From contig JAJPJF010000356.1 of the NCBI GenBank assembly GCA_021324415.1, positions 1-59,461 on the forward strand: DNA of 59,461 nucleotides. The letters run 5' to 3'. The position numbers and the translations under genes were made by a program. Positions 10,906 to 18,833 of the stretch are shown here, piece after piece. The notes below the pieces were generated by a model that had not been told where the DNA came from, did not search any database, and saw only the letters and a list, made by a program, of their open reading frames with translations. Each line of letters opens with the position of its first letter. The stretch's first letter is position 1. Source of the DNA: Nostocales cyanobacterium Centralia_MAG_434. Lineage in GTDB: Bacteria; Cyanobacteriota; Cyanobacteriia; Cyanobacteriales; Nostocaceae.

Positions 10906-12381
10906 ATGCTTACCCAAGAAAAACAACGAAATTGGAAACCCATCATTCAACAATTTGAAGCTGTCGTTGGCAAAAATGGTGTGGTGCAACGTCGTGAAGA
11001 ACTGATTACCTATGAGTGTGATGGACTAACAAGCTATCGTCAACGTCCGGCTGTGGTGGTGTTACCAAGAACAACAGAACAAGTCGCCGAAGTTGTAAAG
11101 ATTTGCGATCGCCACTCCGTTCCCTTCATTGCGCGTGGTGCTGGTACTGGGTTATCAGGTGGAGCATTGCCTATTGAAAATTCAGTTCTGATAGTTACTT
11201 CTTTAATGCGACAAATACTTAAAATTGACCTAGACAATCAACGTGTTGTTGTCCAACCGGGAGTGATTAATAATTGGGTGACACAAAGTGTCAGTGGTGC
11301 TGGATTTTATTATGCTCCTGACCCCTCCAGCCAAATTATTTGCTCTATTGGTGGAAACGTCGCAGAAAACTCTGGCGGAGTGCATTGCCTCAAGTATGGT
11401 GTCACGACTAACCACGTTCTAGGGTTAAAACTTGTCCTTCCTGATGGCTCAATCGTAGATGTGGGAGGAGAAATTCCAGAAATGCCTGGTTATGACCTAA
11501 CAGGTATATTTGTTGGTTCAGAAGGAACTCTCGGTATTGCTACAGAAATTACACTACGAATCCTGAAAAGTGCTGAATCTATTTGTGTTCTTTTAGCCGA
11601 TTTTACAAGTGTGGAAGCTGCAGGAGCAAGTGTTTCCGATATCATCAGCGCCGGAATTATTCCTGGTGGTATGGAAATTATGGATAACATTAGCATTAAT
11701 GCTGTTGAAGATGTTGTTTGTACAAATTGTTATCCCCGTGATGCTGCTGCTATTTTGCTAGTAGAAATCGACGGTTTAGCAGTAGAAGTTGCAGCAAATA
11801 AACAGCGCGTAGCAGAAATTTGTAAAAATAATGGTGCGCGTAATATTACAACAGCAAGTGACCCAGAGCAACGCTTGAAATTGTGGAAAGGACGCAAAGC
11901 AGCTTTTGCCGCAGCAGGGCATATTAGTCCAGATTATTATGTCCAAGATGGTGTGATTCCACGTACTCAACTATCTTATGTGCTCAGTGAAATTGAAGCA
12001 TTGACAAAAAAATATGGTTATCAGATTGCTAATGTATTTCACGCAGGTGATGGCAATCTCCATCCACTGATTCTCTATGATAATTCCATACCAGGGGCAT
12101 TAGAGAAAGTCGAACAAGTCGGGGGAGAAATTCTGAAGTTGTGCGTGAAAGTAGGTGGCAGCATTTCTGGTGAGCATGGCGTTGGTTCAGATAAAAAATG
12201 CTACATGCCAGAAATGTTTACTCAAACAGATTTAGAGACTATGCAATGGGTACGGCAGGCTTTCAATCCTAAAGGGTTAGCCAATCCAGGCAAGATTTTC
12301 CCCACACCACGCACCTGTGGTGAGGCAGCTAACGCTACCAAAGAGAATACCAAACAATTCGAGGATATAGAAAGATTTTGA
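10906..12381 (+). CDS. glcD: Glycolate dehydrogenase subunit GlcD (FAD-linked oxidase)
   Basis: GlcD oxidises glycolate, made by RuBisCO oxygenation, to glyoxylate in the photorespiratory pathway. The 491-residue protein has a PCMH-type FAD-binding domain, with PRTTEQVAEVVKICDRHSVP near residue 54 and the flavin-binding ARGAGTGLSGGALP at about 76-89. Further on are SEGTLGIATEITLRIL at about 205-220 and the C-terminal FAD_oxidase_C segment with NVFHAGDGNLHPLILYD and GEHGVGSDKK. The end, FNPKGLANPGKIFP, is diagnostic. Related FAD enzymes such as D-lactate dehydrogenase share these motifs, so the substrate is inferred from cyanobacterial orthologues. No glcE or glcF is next to it, as is usual in cyanobacteria. 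The glyA gene of the same pathway is elsewhere in the window. Confidence 0.92.
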   Translation: MLTQEKQRNWKPIIQQFEAVVGKNGVVQRREELITYECDGLTSYRQRPAVVVLPRTTEQVAEVVKICDRHSVPFIARGAGTGLSGGALPIENSVLIVTSLMRQILKIDLDNQRVVVQPGVINNWVTQSVSGAGFYYAPDPSSQIICSIGGNVAENSGGVHCLKYGVTTNHVLGLKLVLPDGSIVDVGGEIPEMPGYDLTGIFVGSEGTLGIATEITLRILKSAESICVLLADFTSVEAAGASVSDIISAGIIPGGMEIMDNISINAVEDVVCTNCYPRDAAAILLVEIDGLAVEVAANKQRVAEICKNNGARNITTASDPEQRLKLWKGRKAAFAAAGHISPDYYVQDGVIPRTQLSYVLSEIEALTKKYGYQIANVFHAGDGNLHPLILYDNSIPGALEKVEQVGGEILKLCVKVGGSISGEHGVGSDKKCYMPEMFTQTDLETMQWVRQAFNPKGLANPGKIFPTPRTCGEAANATKENTKQFEDIERF

Positions 12382-12559
12382 CATAGGTGAAGAGTATAGA
12401 GGGCATTGTCTTGCTTCTACCTCAAAGCTGGGAATGCTTTATCAGAGCATCTTCTGCCCTTTTCCTCTACCTGCACCAACTCAAGCTTTCCAAACATATT
12501 TGAGGAAAATCTAAAAAAATAGTAGCAACTGTGTAATAAATTTTGTATCATACGTTATT

Positions 12560-12631
12560 GGGTGAGAAGCTCAACGGCTGAGCAGTGGACTCTTAATCCA
12601 TTGGTTCTAGGTTCGAATCCTAGGTCACCCA
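12560..12631 (+). tRNA. tRNA-Lys (anticodon CTT), structurally atypical
   Basis: The 72-base cloverleaf folds as follows: acceptor GGGTGAG/GTCACCC with a G-G mismatch at the last pair, D stem GCTC/GAGC, anticodon stem GTGGA/TCCAT with loop CTCTTAA, T stem CTAGG/CCTAG with loop TTCGAAT, and discriminator A. The anticodon CTT reads AAG (Lys). No CCA is encoded. Position 8 is A rather than the nearly invariant T, and the D loop AACGGCT lacks the usual terminal A21. The gene may be diverged or decaying, although the anticodon and T arms are intact. Confidence 0.8.
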
Positions 12632-12780
12632 CTTAGAGAGACATGTATCATAAATTGAGTAGCTACTTGGAAAATTTCTTGGTGACTACTAAGTCCGTAG
12701 GCAGTTGCTAAAGCTGTATTGAGCATTGGAGGGGAACCTGGCACAGGACTATAATAGATACCTAATAATATGTATGCAAA
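12625..12780 (-). pseudogene. Possible C-terminal gene remnant
   Basis: The minus-strand frame reading from about 12780 to a stop at 12625-12627 encodes roughly 50 residues that look protein-like, including GIYYSPVPGSPPMLNTALA and LSSHQEIFQVATQFMIH. An in-frame stop lies just upstream, and no start codon with a ribosome-binding site is visible. Its stop falls inside the 3' end of the tRNA gene. I do not recognise the family. It may be a decayed fragment or chance. Confidence 0.25.
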
Positions 12781-13283
12781 AAATCATTAAAAATTGCTCC
12801 CACACAAACCAGGATTGAGGTGATAGGAAATAAATTAACCGAGGGAAGCTTTGGTCTATTTTTTGTCGCATTCCTAATAACACAGCCCAAGTTGCACCTC
12901 GGTAAATTATTGGGCGTTTATTGAATACACAGACTTGTTTTTCTTCTGGAAAATAGTAGAGGAAATGCAATTTTTATTTGACTATCCATAACTTAATACA
13001 ACTTAGTCATTACTCAAGAGTAGTTCAGGGAAGAATAACCCCGGTTTGTTGAACCATTGGGGTTCTGTGTTTGTGCTGATTTAAAAGAAAAGCGATCGCC
13101 GTCTATGCTTACAAAAATAGTATCAAAGTAGCTTTACTGTCTAAGTAATTCTGTTATCCAAAATGTTTATCAAATCATACGTACTCACTCTATTAGACAG
13201 CAAATATATGTTTATAGTTATATAGCTAAATGTACATCTAAAATAAAGATATAGCTGATCACCAGATTATTAGGGGGCTGTAT
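12632..13283. other. AT-rich intergenic region
   Basis: Apart from the possible remnant beside the tRNA, no gene is supported. A 73-codon minus-strand frame (12749-12970) has no credible start or family resemblance. A HIP1 octamer lies near 13092. Close to the next gene, at about 13216-13228, is a TATAGTTATATAG string that resembles the palindrome upstream of hemN. Confidence 0.4.
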
Positions 13284-13568
13284 ATGAAGCCTTTTGTTAT
13301 AGCTGTTTTAGCAACTGCCTTGAGTACAGTAAGCACTTTTGCTTTCTCTCAAAGCGCTAAAGCTGACTATCCAGAAGACCATCACCGAGAATATCGAGAA
13401 TACCGAGAAGATCGTCCACATTATCGTCATTGGGATGATCACCCACGTTATGAAGAACACAGATGGCATGAGCGCCGAGAGTATTATCCTCGGAGATTTT
13501 ACGATGAAGGTTACTATCGACACCCTCGTCCTCATCTTGAGGTCATCTTCCCAGTTATTATTAGGTAA
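13284..13568 (+). CDS. Small exported protein rich in His, Arg, Tyr and acidic residues
   Basis: The 94-residue protein starts at an ATG with AGGGGG upstream. Residues 1-28 form a signal peptide with a typical small-residue cleavage site (AKA-D). The mature part is extremely polar and repetitive, with REYREYRED, HWDDHPRYEEHRWHERREYY and similar blocks, giving very high His, Arg, Tyr, Asp and Glu content. It ends in a short hydrophobic tail (LEVIFPVIIR). Such composition suggests a periplasmic or outer-membrane-associated protein that could bind metal, but no catalytic motif is visible. I do not recognise a named family. It is convergent with the COP23 gene, and the inverted repeat at 13641-13681 lies between them. 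Confidence 0.75.
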   Translation: MKPFVIAVLATALSTVSTFAFSQSAKADYPEDHHREYREYREDRPHYRHWDDHPRYEEHRWHERREYYPRRFYDEGYYRHPRPHLEVIFPVIIR

Positions 13569-13640
13569 CAGATAGAGTGGCACTTTGTGTCTAGCACCAA
13601 AAACGTGAGATTTGAAATTTAATCTTTCATAGAGAGGACA

Positions 13641-13681
13641 ATGGTTGTAGAGGCGTTGCAATGCGACGTCTCTACAACCAT
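13641..13681. repeat. 19-bp-arm inverted repeat between convergent genes
   Basis: ATGGTTGTAGAGGCGTTGC (13641-13659) pairs with 13663-13681 over 19 bp, with two G-T pairs and an AAT loop. The core GTAGAGACGTCGC-like sequence is of a type that is widely dispersed in filamentous cyanobacterial genomes. Its position between two convergent genes would let it work as a terminator, though it has no T-run. Confidence 0.7.
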
Positions 13682-13706
13682 GAAATTATTGCCTAACATG
13701 AAGCTT

Positions 13707-14567
13707 TTAGCGGAGTTGATTGGTATTTAATCGATAACTTCTTTGAGGTTGGGAAGAATGATGCAGCGCGACTCCATTACTCAGTTTAGCCTCAGTCCCG
13801 CCATCAGCACGATCAAGGAACGGTTTGAGATTAATGGCATCTTTAGATGAAGAAACCGATTGTTTCCCACCATTGAAAATTGAGCGACCCAAATTATAAA
13901 TTTGGTTTATACCGCGGTTGTTACCACTACCATTATCTGCAAAAGTATTGACACCAGTGGTTTGCTGTCCGTTATCAGCGGTGGTTAGGTTTTGGAAAAC
14001 GCTATCACGTACAGTATTGGGATCTTTTTCTGGAGGTACTGTCAATACGATTCGACACGATGGATTAGACTCTGTAGTTACGCACAGAGTGTTCATTCCG
14101 TTTTCCGTGCCTGTCTTGAGATCGACTAAGCCGTCTGGACGGTAAGATTCTAAACGTTGAGCAATAGTTTGACAGCGCTTTTGTGTGCCCCAACCCCCAC
14201 CCAAGGTTCTGGGAATTGCCCAAGGAAAGTATTGATTTGGCCGACTTTGAGGTTGGTACATCACGGTATACTGCCCATTGTAATACTGACAGCTAAACCG
14301 AGCTCCACTAGTAACATTGGTTGAGCTACCTGTTACTGTTCTTGTTGTCGAGGTGTTTGTTCCTGTTCCTGTTCCTGTCGTTGTTCTTGTTGTTGTCGTT
14401 GTGGTATTTGTTCCTGTTCCTGTCGTTGTCGTGCCATTTCCAGGTTGCGTTGGTACAACAACACCACCAGACGAATTACCAACCTGCGCAAACGCTACCG
14501 AATTTCCTAAGAATAAGGAAACACTCAGACCACCTAAACACAGAAATTTAAAAGTTGGTGATAACAT
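13707..14567 (-). CDS. COP23-domain exported protein
   Basis: This 286-residue protein resembles cyanobacterial COP23 (circadian oscillating polypeptide) family members. Residues 1-28 form a signal peptide ending in VAFAQ. Residues about 44-85 are a Thr/Gly/Asn low-complexity linker encoded by imperfect GGAACAGGAACA-type repeats. The COP23-like domain starts at about residue 92 (ARFSCQYYNGQYTVMYQPQ), with paired cysteines at FSCQ, KRCQ, TLCV and PSCRIV that could form disulfides in the periplasm. The tail from residue 200 is Asn/Gly/Ser-rich and disordered. The function of COP23 proteins is not established. The gene follows the MOSC gene by 95 bases on the same strand but could have its own promoter. 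Confidence 0.8.
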   Translation of the reverse strand: MLSPTFKFLCLGGLSVSLFLGNSVAFAQVGNSSGGVVVPTQPGNGTTTTGTGTNTTTTTTRTTTGTGTGTNTSTTRTVTGSSTNVTSGARFSCQYYNGQYTVMYQPQSRPNQYFPWAIPRTLGGGWGTQKRCQTIAQRLESYRPDGLVDLKTGTENGMNTLCVTTESNPSCRIVLTVPPEKDPNTVRDSVFQNLTTADNGQQTTGVNTFADNGSGNNRGINQIYNLGRSIFNGGKQSVSSSKDAINLKPFLDRADGGTEAKLSNGVALHHSSQPQRSYRLNTNQLR

Positions 14568-14662
14568 AAATAATTCTCACAGGGGTTTGTAAACTTGGGA
14601 GTTGATGGCTCCTATGACGCATAATTTTGTTTTTTGATTCAGCTGTTGAATGATCGGCAGTA

Positions 14663-15469
14663 CTAGAGTTTGCTAGCACTAACACCCAGAATTTTTACTA
14701 CATCTCCTTTACGTAAAACTTTTCCTGCTTCGGAAATAGGGAGATTCGTATTCACACTCACTCTATAAAAATGATTGAAGTGGCCTAGTGTTGTCCAAAG
14801 TGGCAGAGAATTTTTTCGCTTTGTGACAAATATCTTTTGAAAATTAGCTGTTGCCTTTCCTGTTTTTGAGTCTCGTGTGGGAACAATGCAGCGTTGACAA
14901 GGATTGATTCCTTCAAACAAAACCTCTCCTATGTGAAAATGAACACACTGTCCAGGTGAAGTGAATAACTGGTCTTCCCAAAATGCTGGAACGCCGGCAA
15001 TCTCTAGGTTTACTCGTAGGCGAAACCGCATTTCATCAACACTCATCTCAGGGAACCAAGAGGCGACCTCTTCGAGAGTCGCTGTACTAATTACAGTTGG
15101 TCCCACAGCATTGGTGTCATCTGGAAAGCCAGTTATTGTATTTTTTACCAATTTAACCGGAAAGCCAAAGTAATCACCCAACCAGCCTTCCAAAGCTGTA
15201 CGATCATGAGCAAGACTAAAGGCAAATTCTTGTTCAGTGTCCTGAATTCTTAGAAAGATCCGTTTGTACTCAGCATCAAACTTTGAACGCAGCAAGTGAA
15301 CTTTTGGATCACGCTTGCCATTGATGAAATGACCTTGCTCGTCAAATATTGCCCATTCTCGATCATGTTTGATGGCACCGCTGTTGAGAATAGTTGCTGT
15401 CTCAATAGTTACTCCATCTAAGGATTTTATTGGGTAAATAGAGAGATTTGCAAGGTAGGGCAAAGTCAT
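14663..15469 (-). CDS. MOSC domain-containing protein (YcbX/mARC-like)
   Basis: The 268-residue protein has an N-terminal MOSC beta-barrel (from about residue 5, LANLSIYPIKSLDG, with HDREWAIFDEQG at 35-46) followed by a C-terminal MOSC domain. MOSC proteins such as YcbX and mARC bind molybdenum cofactor and reduce N-hydroxylated compounds. The motif NPCQRCIVPTRDSKTG near residue 205 contains the cysteine that coordinates molybdenum in this family (the second Cys being the usual candidate). No ferredoxin domain is fused, unlike in YcbX, so an external reductase is implied. It lies 32 bases downstream of the dgcN gene, so the three minus-strand genes from 17578 may be cotranscribed. Confidence 0.9.
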   Translation of the reverse strand: MTLPYLANLSIYPIKSLDGVTIETATILNSGAIKHDREWAIFDEQGHFINGKRDPKVHLLRSKFDAEYKRIFLRIQDTEQEFAFSLAHDRTALEGWLGDYFGFPVKLVKNTITGFPDDTNAVGPTVISTATLEEVASWFPEMSVDEMRFRLRVNLEIAGVPAFWEDQLFTSPGQCVHFHIGEVLFEGINPCQRCIVPTRDSKTGKATANFQKIFVTKRKNSLPLWTTLGHFNHFYRVSVNTNLPISEAGKVLRKGDVVKILGVSASKL

Positions 15470-15501
15470 GATAACTTCTAGACCTGAGCTTCATCCTCAT
15501 T

Positions 15502-16542
15502 TTAAGATCGCATCACGGCATCCAACAACTTACCTACATCAAAACGAACTGGATCTGTACAGGGTAGTCCTGTTTCTGCTTCAGTTTTGGCGATCGCTTC
15601 CTTAGCAGAGGACTCATCTAAATGCGCCGTGTTCAGAGCAATACCCACTACAGGTGCTCGTGGAAAAGCACCACCTGCACTTGCAACAGTTTCATAAAGT
15701 CGCACCACCTCTTCTAAAGGTGGAATTGTGACATTATTGACTACCTCAGTTTGTCCAGCACGATGTACCAGTATCATTTGTGTGGGTTGAGAACCACGAA
15801 TTAGGGGCAAAGTTGCTGTAGAGCCTGGGTGTAGCAACGAACCCTGTCCTTCAATATGCAGAATGTCATAGTTTTTGCCATAGCGCATCACCATTTGTTC
15901 CACAGCACCAACAGCAAAATCCACCCTGACTGCGTCCAATGCGACACCATCTCCTTCTAACATCAAGCCAGTTTGACCTGTAGCTAGAAACTTAGAACGC
16001 CAGCCTCGCAGTCGTGATGCCCAATGTAATTCCAGGCTAGTAGACATTTTGCCAACCGCCATATCAGTACCGACAGTCAGCACTCGCCGACAAGGGAGAG
16101 TACGTGCCAGACCACTAGCCACTTCTAGATTTGGTGGTTCTTTGCGCACATCCCAAATTAATTGTCCTGGTTTAAGGAGTGCTTTCAACTCAGGAATACT
16201 TGCTAGAGGTGTATGCAACCCATTCACCACCGACATTCCAGCTGATAAGGCATCTTTAATCTCATGCCAATAATCATCTGGCAACGCACCTCCTTTTGGA
16301 GCAATGCCAATAACCAAAACTTGCGGTTGGTGCTTCAAAGCCTCTGCTACCGATGAAACTATTGGTACATCACGCTTGATACCTGTTAGTTCCAGTAGAG
16401 ACTTGCCTGCACACTCACGATCAATTGCCGCTACAACTGGAGCCTCACTGTAACGTAAAATTGACAATCCTGTTTTGCCATGAGTTCCGCGAAGTTCCCC
16501 ATGTAGCAAGACAGCTATTCGTTGATTAAGAGATAAACGCAC
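15502..16542 (-). CDS. dgcN: DUF1611 protein, predicted D-glutamate N-acetyltransferase DgcN
   Basis: I start this at the GTG at 16542 (346 residues), which has GGGAG upstream. A longer frame to 16620 would overlap the previous gene by 95 bases and adds a cysteine-rich segment not expected in the family. The N-terminal Rossmann-like half begins RLSLNQRIAVLLHGELRG. The C-terminal P-loop NTPase-like half has GTDMAVGKMSTS at about 158-169 and HIEGQGSLLHPG. DUF1611 members include DgcN, which acetylates D-glutamate, and they occur next to an enolase-superfamily epimerase exactly as here. The upstream dgcA stop overlaps this start by 17 bases, so the pair is translationally coupled. Family assignment is strong; the precise substrate is inferred from the pairing. 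Confidence 0.8.
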   Translation of the reverse strand: MRLSLNQRIAVLLHGELRGTHGKTGLSILRYSEAPVVAAIDRECAGKSLLELTGIKRDVPIVSSVAEALKHQPQVLVIGIAPKGGALPDDYWHEIKDALSAGMSVVNGLHTPLASIPELKALLKPGQLIWDVRKEPPNLEVASGLARTLPCRRVLTVGTDMAVGKMSTSLELHWASRLRGWRSKFLATGQTGLMLEGDGVALDAVRVDFAVGAVEQMVMRYGKNYDILHIEGQGSLLHPGSTATLPLIRGSQPTQMILVHRAGQTEVVNNVTIPPLEEVVRLYETVASAGGAFPRAPVVGIALNTAHLDESSAKEAIAKTEAETGLPCTDPVRFDVGKLLDAVMRS

Positions 16543-17578
16543 TACGTTCCACTCCCAAACCTGGTAAATTGTTTGGCAACACCCTTCCCTCTTGCACGAA
16601 TGCACCCGTAAATGGGTCATCGATTAAATTGAGATGACTGTCCAAGTCTACATAGTCAGCCAGTGGAGCAAGGTGCACCGCTGCTGTATTAGCTAGTGTA
16701 CTGTTAGAATAGCATCCCAACATCACTTGTAATCTATGGGCTTGTGCTGTATGTATCATTCTTATTGCTTCAGTTAAGCCCCCAGATTTCATCAGTTTGA
16801 TATTAATGCCATCCACACAATTTGCCAACTGGGCAATATCAAAGCTCGTGAAGCAACTTTCATCAACAAAAATAGGTAGAGGAGAGCAAGTTTTAAGTTC
16901 TGCTAAATCTTTTTCCTGCCCTTTTGGTAGTGGTTGCTCTACATATTTGACACCCAGATCTGCAAGCCAACTGCACATCAGTTTTGCATCCTCCAAGTCC
17001 CAGCCTCCATTTGCATCTACATACAACTCTGGCGTGGGTGCTTCTTCTCGCACTGCCATAATCATGTCTTTATCTGCGGCAATGCCGTTAGGATTACCCA
17101 ACTTTACCTTAAAAACACGAACATCGGTAAATTGTAACCAATCCCGCACTCTTTCCCTTGCTCCCTCTGGAGAATTAATACCAATTGTTAGAGAAGTCGG
17201 CACAATCAAGTTACGTTCAAGTCCCCAAAGTTGCCACAAGGGCATCTCTACACTTTTCCCCAACCAATCATGTAGCGCCATATCCAATGCTGCCTTTGCA
17301 GATGAAGGAACAAGCGCTTTTGTTAAAACTCGCTCAATTGAGTCACGTTGCAATGGGTTAAATTCCTGTAATAAGGCTCCGACTTGCTGCAAGCTAGACG
17401 AGATCACTTCAGTTGATTGCGGATGATTGCCAACATTAAACGGTGATGCTTCTCCCCAACCTTCAATACCATTATGAGAGAGCTTCACCCATACATTTGT
17501 TGTTTGTGCTGTTGTCCCATAGCTAATTGTTAAAGGAAAGCGCTTATTTACAGTAAAAAGTTCTACCTCTAGTTTCAT
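16526..17578 (-). CDS. dgcA: Enolase-superfamily epimerase, predicted N-acetyl-D-glutamate racemase DgcA
   Basis: The 350-residue protein belongs to the muconate-lactonizing/dipeptide epimerase group. Catalytic lysines are K157 and K159 in FKVKLG. The metal ligands are D188 (YVDANGG), E214 (VEQPLP) and D239 (FVDESC), and the second-face lysine is K261 (GINIKLMKSGG). Both acid-base lysines are present, as needed for 1,1-proton transfer. Family members are annotated either as L-Ala-D/L-Glu epimerase (peptidoglycan recycling) or as DgcA, which racemises N-acetyl-D-glutamate. The coupled DUF1611 gene favours the second. It is the first gene of a probable minus-strand operon. Its start ATG is 149 bases from the divergent Nudix gene, so that gap must hold both promoters. 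Confidence 0.85.
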   Translation of the reverse strand: MKLEVELFTVNKRFPLTISYGTTAQTTNVWVKLSHNGIEGWGEASPFNVGNHPQSTEVISSSLQQVGALLQEFNPLQRDSIERVLTKALVPSSAKAALDMALHDWLGKSVEMPLWQLWGLERNLIVPTSLTIGINSPEGARERVRDWLQFTDVRVFKVKLGNPNGIAADKDMIMAVREEAPTPELYVDANGGWDLEDAKLMCSWLADLGVKYVEQPLPKGQEKDLAELKTCSPLPIFVDESCFTSFDIAQLANCVDGINIKLMKSGGLTEAIRMIHTAQAHRLQVMLGCYSNSTLANTAAVHLAPLADYVDLDSHLNLIDDPFTGAFVQEGRVLPNNLPGLGVERSAFIS

Positions 17579-17727
17579 ATTATATAGCAGTATAATTGCT
17601 TTTTCTTTGTTAGCAAAGTATGCGTCCAGATCTTAGCGTATTATGTTGCTTTTGTTATACTTGCTAGCAAGTCTTATTTTGCTATTATCATTGCCATATA
17701 ATTTACTATCTATATTTATATTGAGCT

Positions 17728-18309
17728 ATGACAAACTTACAAAAATGGAAAACTTTGAACTCAAAAATGGTCTTAGATCATCACTGGTGCAAGGTTAGAC
17801 AAGATGTCATAAAATTACCCAATGGTAAAATCATAGATGATTATTTCATCAATATTAAACCAGAAGTCGCTCTCATTTTACCTATTACTAGTGATGGAAA
17901 TATTATTTTTGTTCGTCAATATAGACATGCAGTAGGTGAATTCTTTATAGAACTTCCAGCAGGTAGCTTTGATCCAGCAGAGGAAAGCCCCGAATCAGCA
18001 GCAAAGCGAGAACTACAAGAAGAGACTGGTTATACTGCTGGAGAAGTTAAGAAAATAACAACCCTATATGATAAACCCAGTAAAGATACGAATAAAATAC
18101 ATTTATTCTTAGCAAAAGATGTAATCAAGACCGGAGACCAAAATCTAGATATTACTGAAGAAATAGAAGTTGTCCTCATTCCCCAAGAATCAGTCAGAGA
18201 CAAAATCATCCAAGGCGAAATTTGTGTTGCAGGTACTGTTGCAGCGATCAGCTTGGCTTACAATTTCTTAGAGCCCAATTCCCCACTCCCCATCCAGACA
18301 ATCTTTTGA
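17728..18309 (+). CDS. Nudix hydrolase (ADP-ribose pyrophosphatase type)
   Basis: This 193-residue Nudix enzyme most resembles ADP-sugar pyrophosphatases, which cleave ADP-ribose to AMP and ribose-5-phosphate. The Nudix box is at residues 79-102, with G79, E86, R94-E95, E98-E99 and G101. There is one extra residue between G79 and E86 compared with the strict GX5E consensus. The REXXEE core is intact. The family hallmark FVRQYRHAVGEFFIELPAG precedes the box at 61-79. The C-terminal tail (PNSPLPIQTIF) is encoded by an intergenic-type repeat and seems to be a read-through extension. It is followed 83 bases later by a cytosine deaminase on the same strand, which suggests a shared role in nucleotide salvage. 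Confidence 0.92.
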   Translation: MTNLQKWKTLNSKMVLDHHWCKVRQDVIKLPNGKIIDDYFINIKPEVALILPITSDGNIIFVRQYRHAVGEFFIELPAGSFDPAEESPESAAKRELQEETGYTAGEVKKITTLYDKPSKDTNKIHLFLAKDVIKTGDQNLDITEEIEVVLIPQESVRDKIIQGEICVAGTVAAISLAYNFLEPNSPLPIQTIF

Positions 18310-18392
18310 ATTTTTGCCTCAATTTCTGGCGCTTTTTCCAATGCTTTTGCTACTGTAGACAAGCTGTTTTGACATACAAGGGAGTCTATAAA

Positions 18393-18824
18393 ATGGACGA
18401 ATTTATGGAAGCTGCGATCGCACAAGCAAAACAAGGCAAACAAGAAGGTGGAATTCCAATTGGTTCAGTTCTTGTTAAGGATGGCAAAATCATTGGTCAA
18501 GGACACAATAAACGTGTGCAAGACGGCGATCCAGTAACCCATGCAGAAATAGATTGCCTTCGCAACGCTGGTAGAATCGGCAGTTTCAAAGATACAATAT
18601 TATACTCAACCTTAATGCCATGCTATTTATGTGCTGGCGCAGTTGTCCAGTTCGGTATTAAAAAAGTCATTGCTGGCGAGTCAAGAACCTTTCCTGGTGC
18701 TAGAGAATTTATGGTCTCCCACGGTGTGGAAGTCATTGATTTAAACCTTGATGAATGCGAACAGTTGATGAGCGAATTTATTGCGACTCACCCCGAATTG
18801 TGGAATGAGGATATTGGGGAATAG
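18393..18824 (+). CDS. Zinc-dependent cytosine deaminase, fungal FCY1-like
   Basis: I start at the ATG at 18393 (143 residues), with AGGGAG upstream; a longer frame from 18222 overlaps the Nudix gene and is unlike the family. The zinc motif is H50-A-E52 and P-C77-x-x-C80, with E52 as the proton shuttle. The whole protein aligns in my memory with yeast cytosine deaminase: EGGIPIGSVL near the start, the zinc sites, and a C-terminal helix ending HPELWNEDIGE, very like the yeast tail ending WFEDIGE. This points to cytosine-to-uracil activity rather than tRNA adenosine deamination (TadA) or guanine deamination. The 143-residue length suits the yeast type. It lies 83 bases after the Nudix gene, possibly in one operon. 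Confidence 0.85.
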   Translation: MDEFMEAAIAQAKQGKQEGGIPIGSVLVKDGKIIGQGHNKRVQDGDPVTHAEIDCLRNAGRIGSFKDTILYSTLMPCYLCAGAVVQFGIKKVIAGESRTFPGAREFMVSHGVEVIDLNLDECEQLMSEFIATHPELWNEDIGE

Positions 18825-18833
18825 GGAGTGGGG

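Noticed and set aside
12749-12970. 73-codon minus-strand ORF after the tRNA
   Set aside because: AT-rich sequence with aromatic-rich translation and no convincing start.
14317-14592. Val/Pro-rich plus-strand frames opposite the COP23 gene
   Set aside because: They are antisense to the Thr/Gly linker of COP23; the repeat DNA has few stops in any frame.
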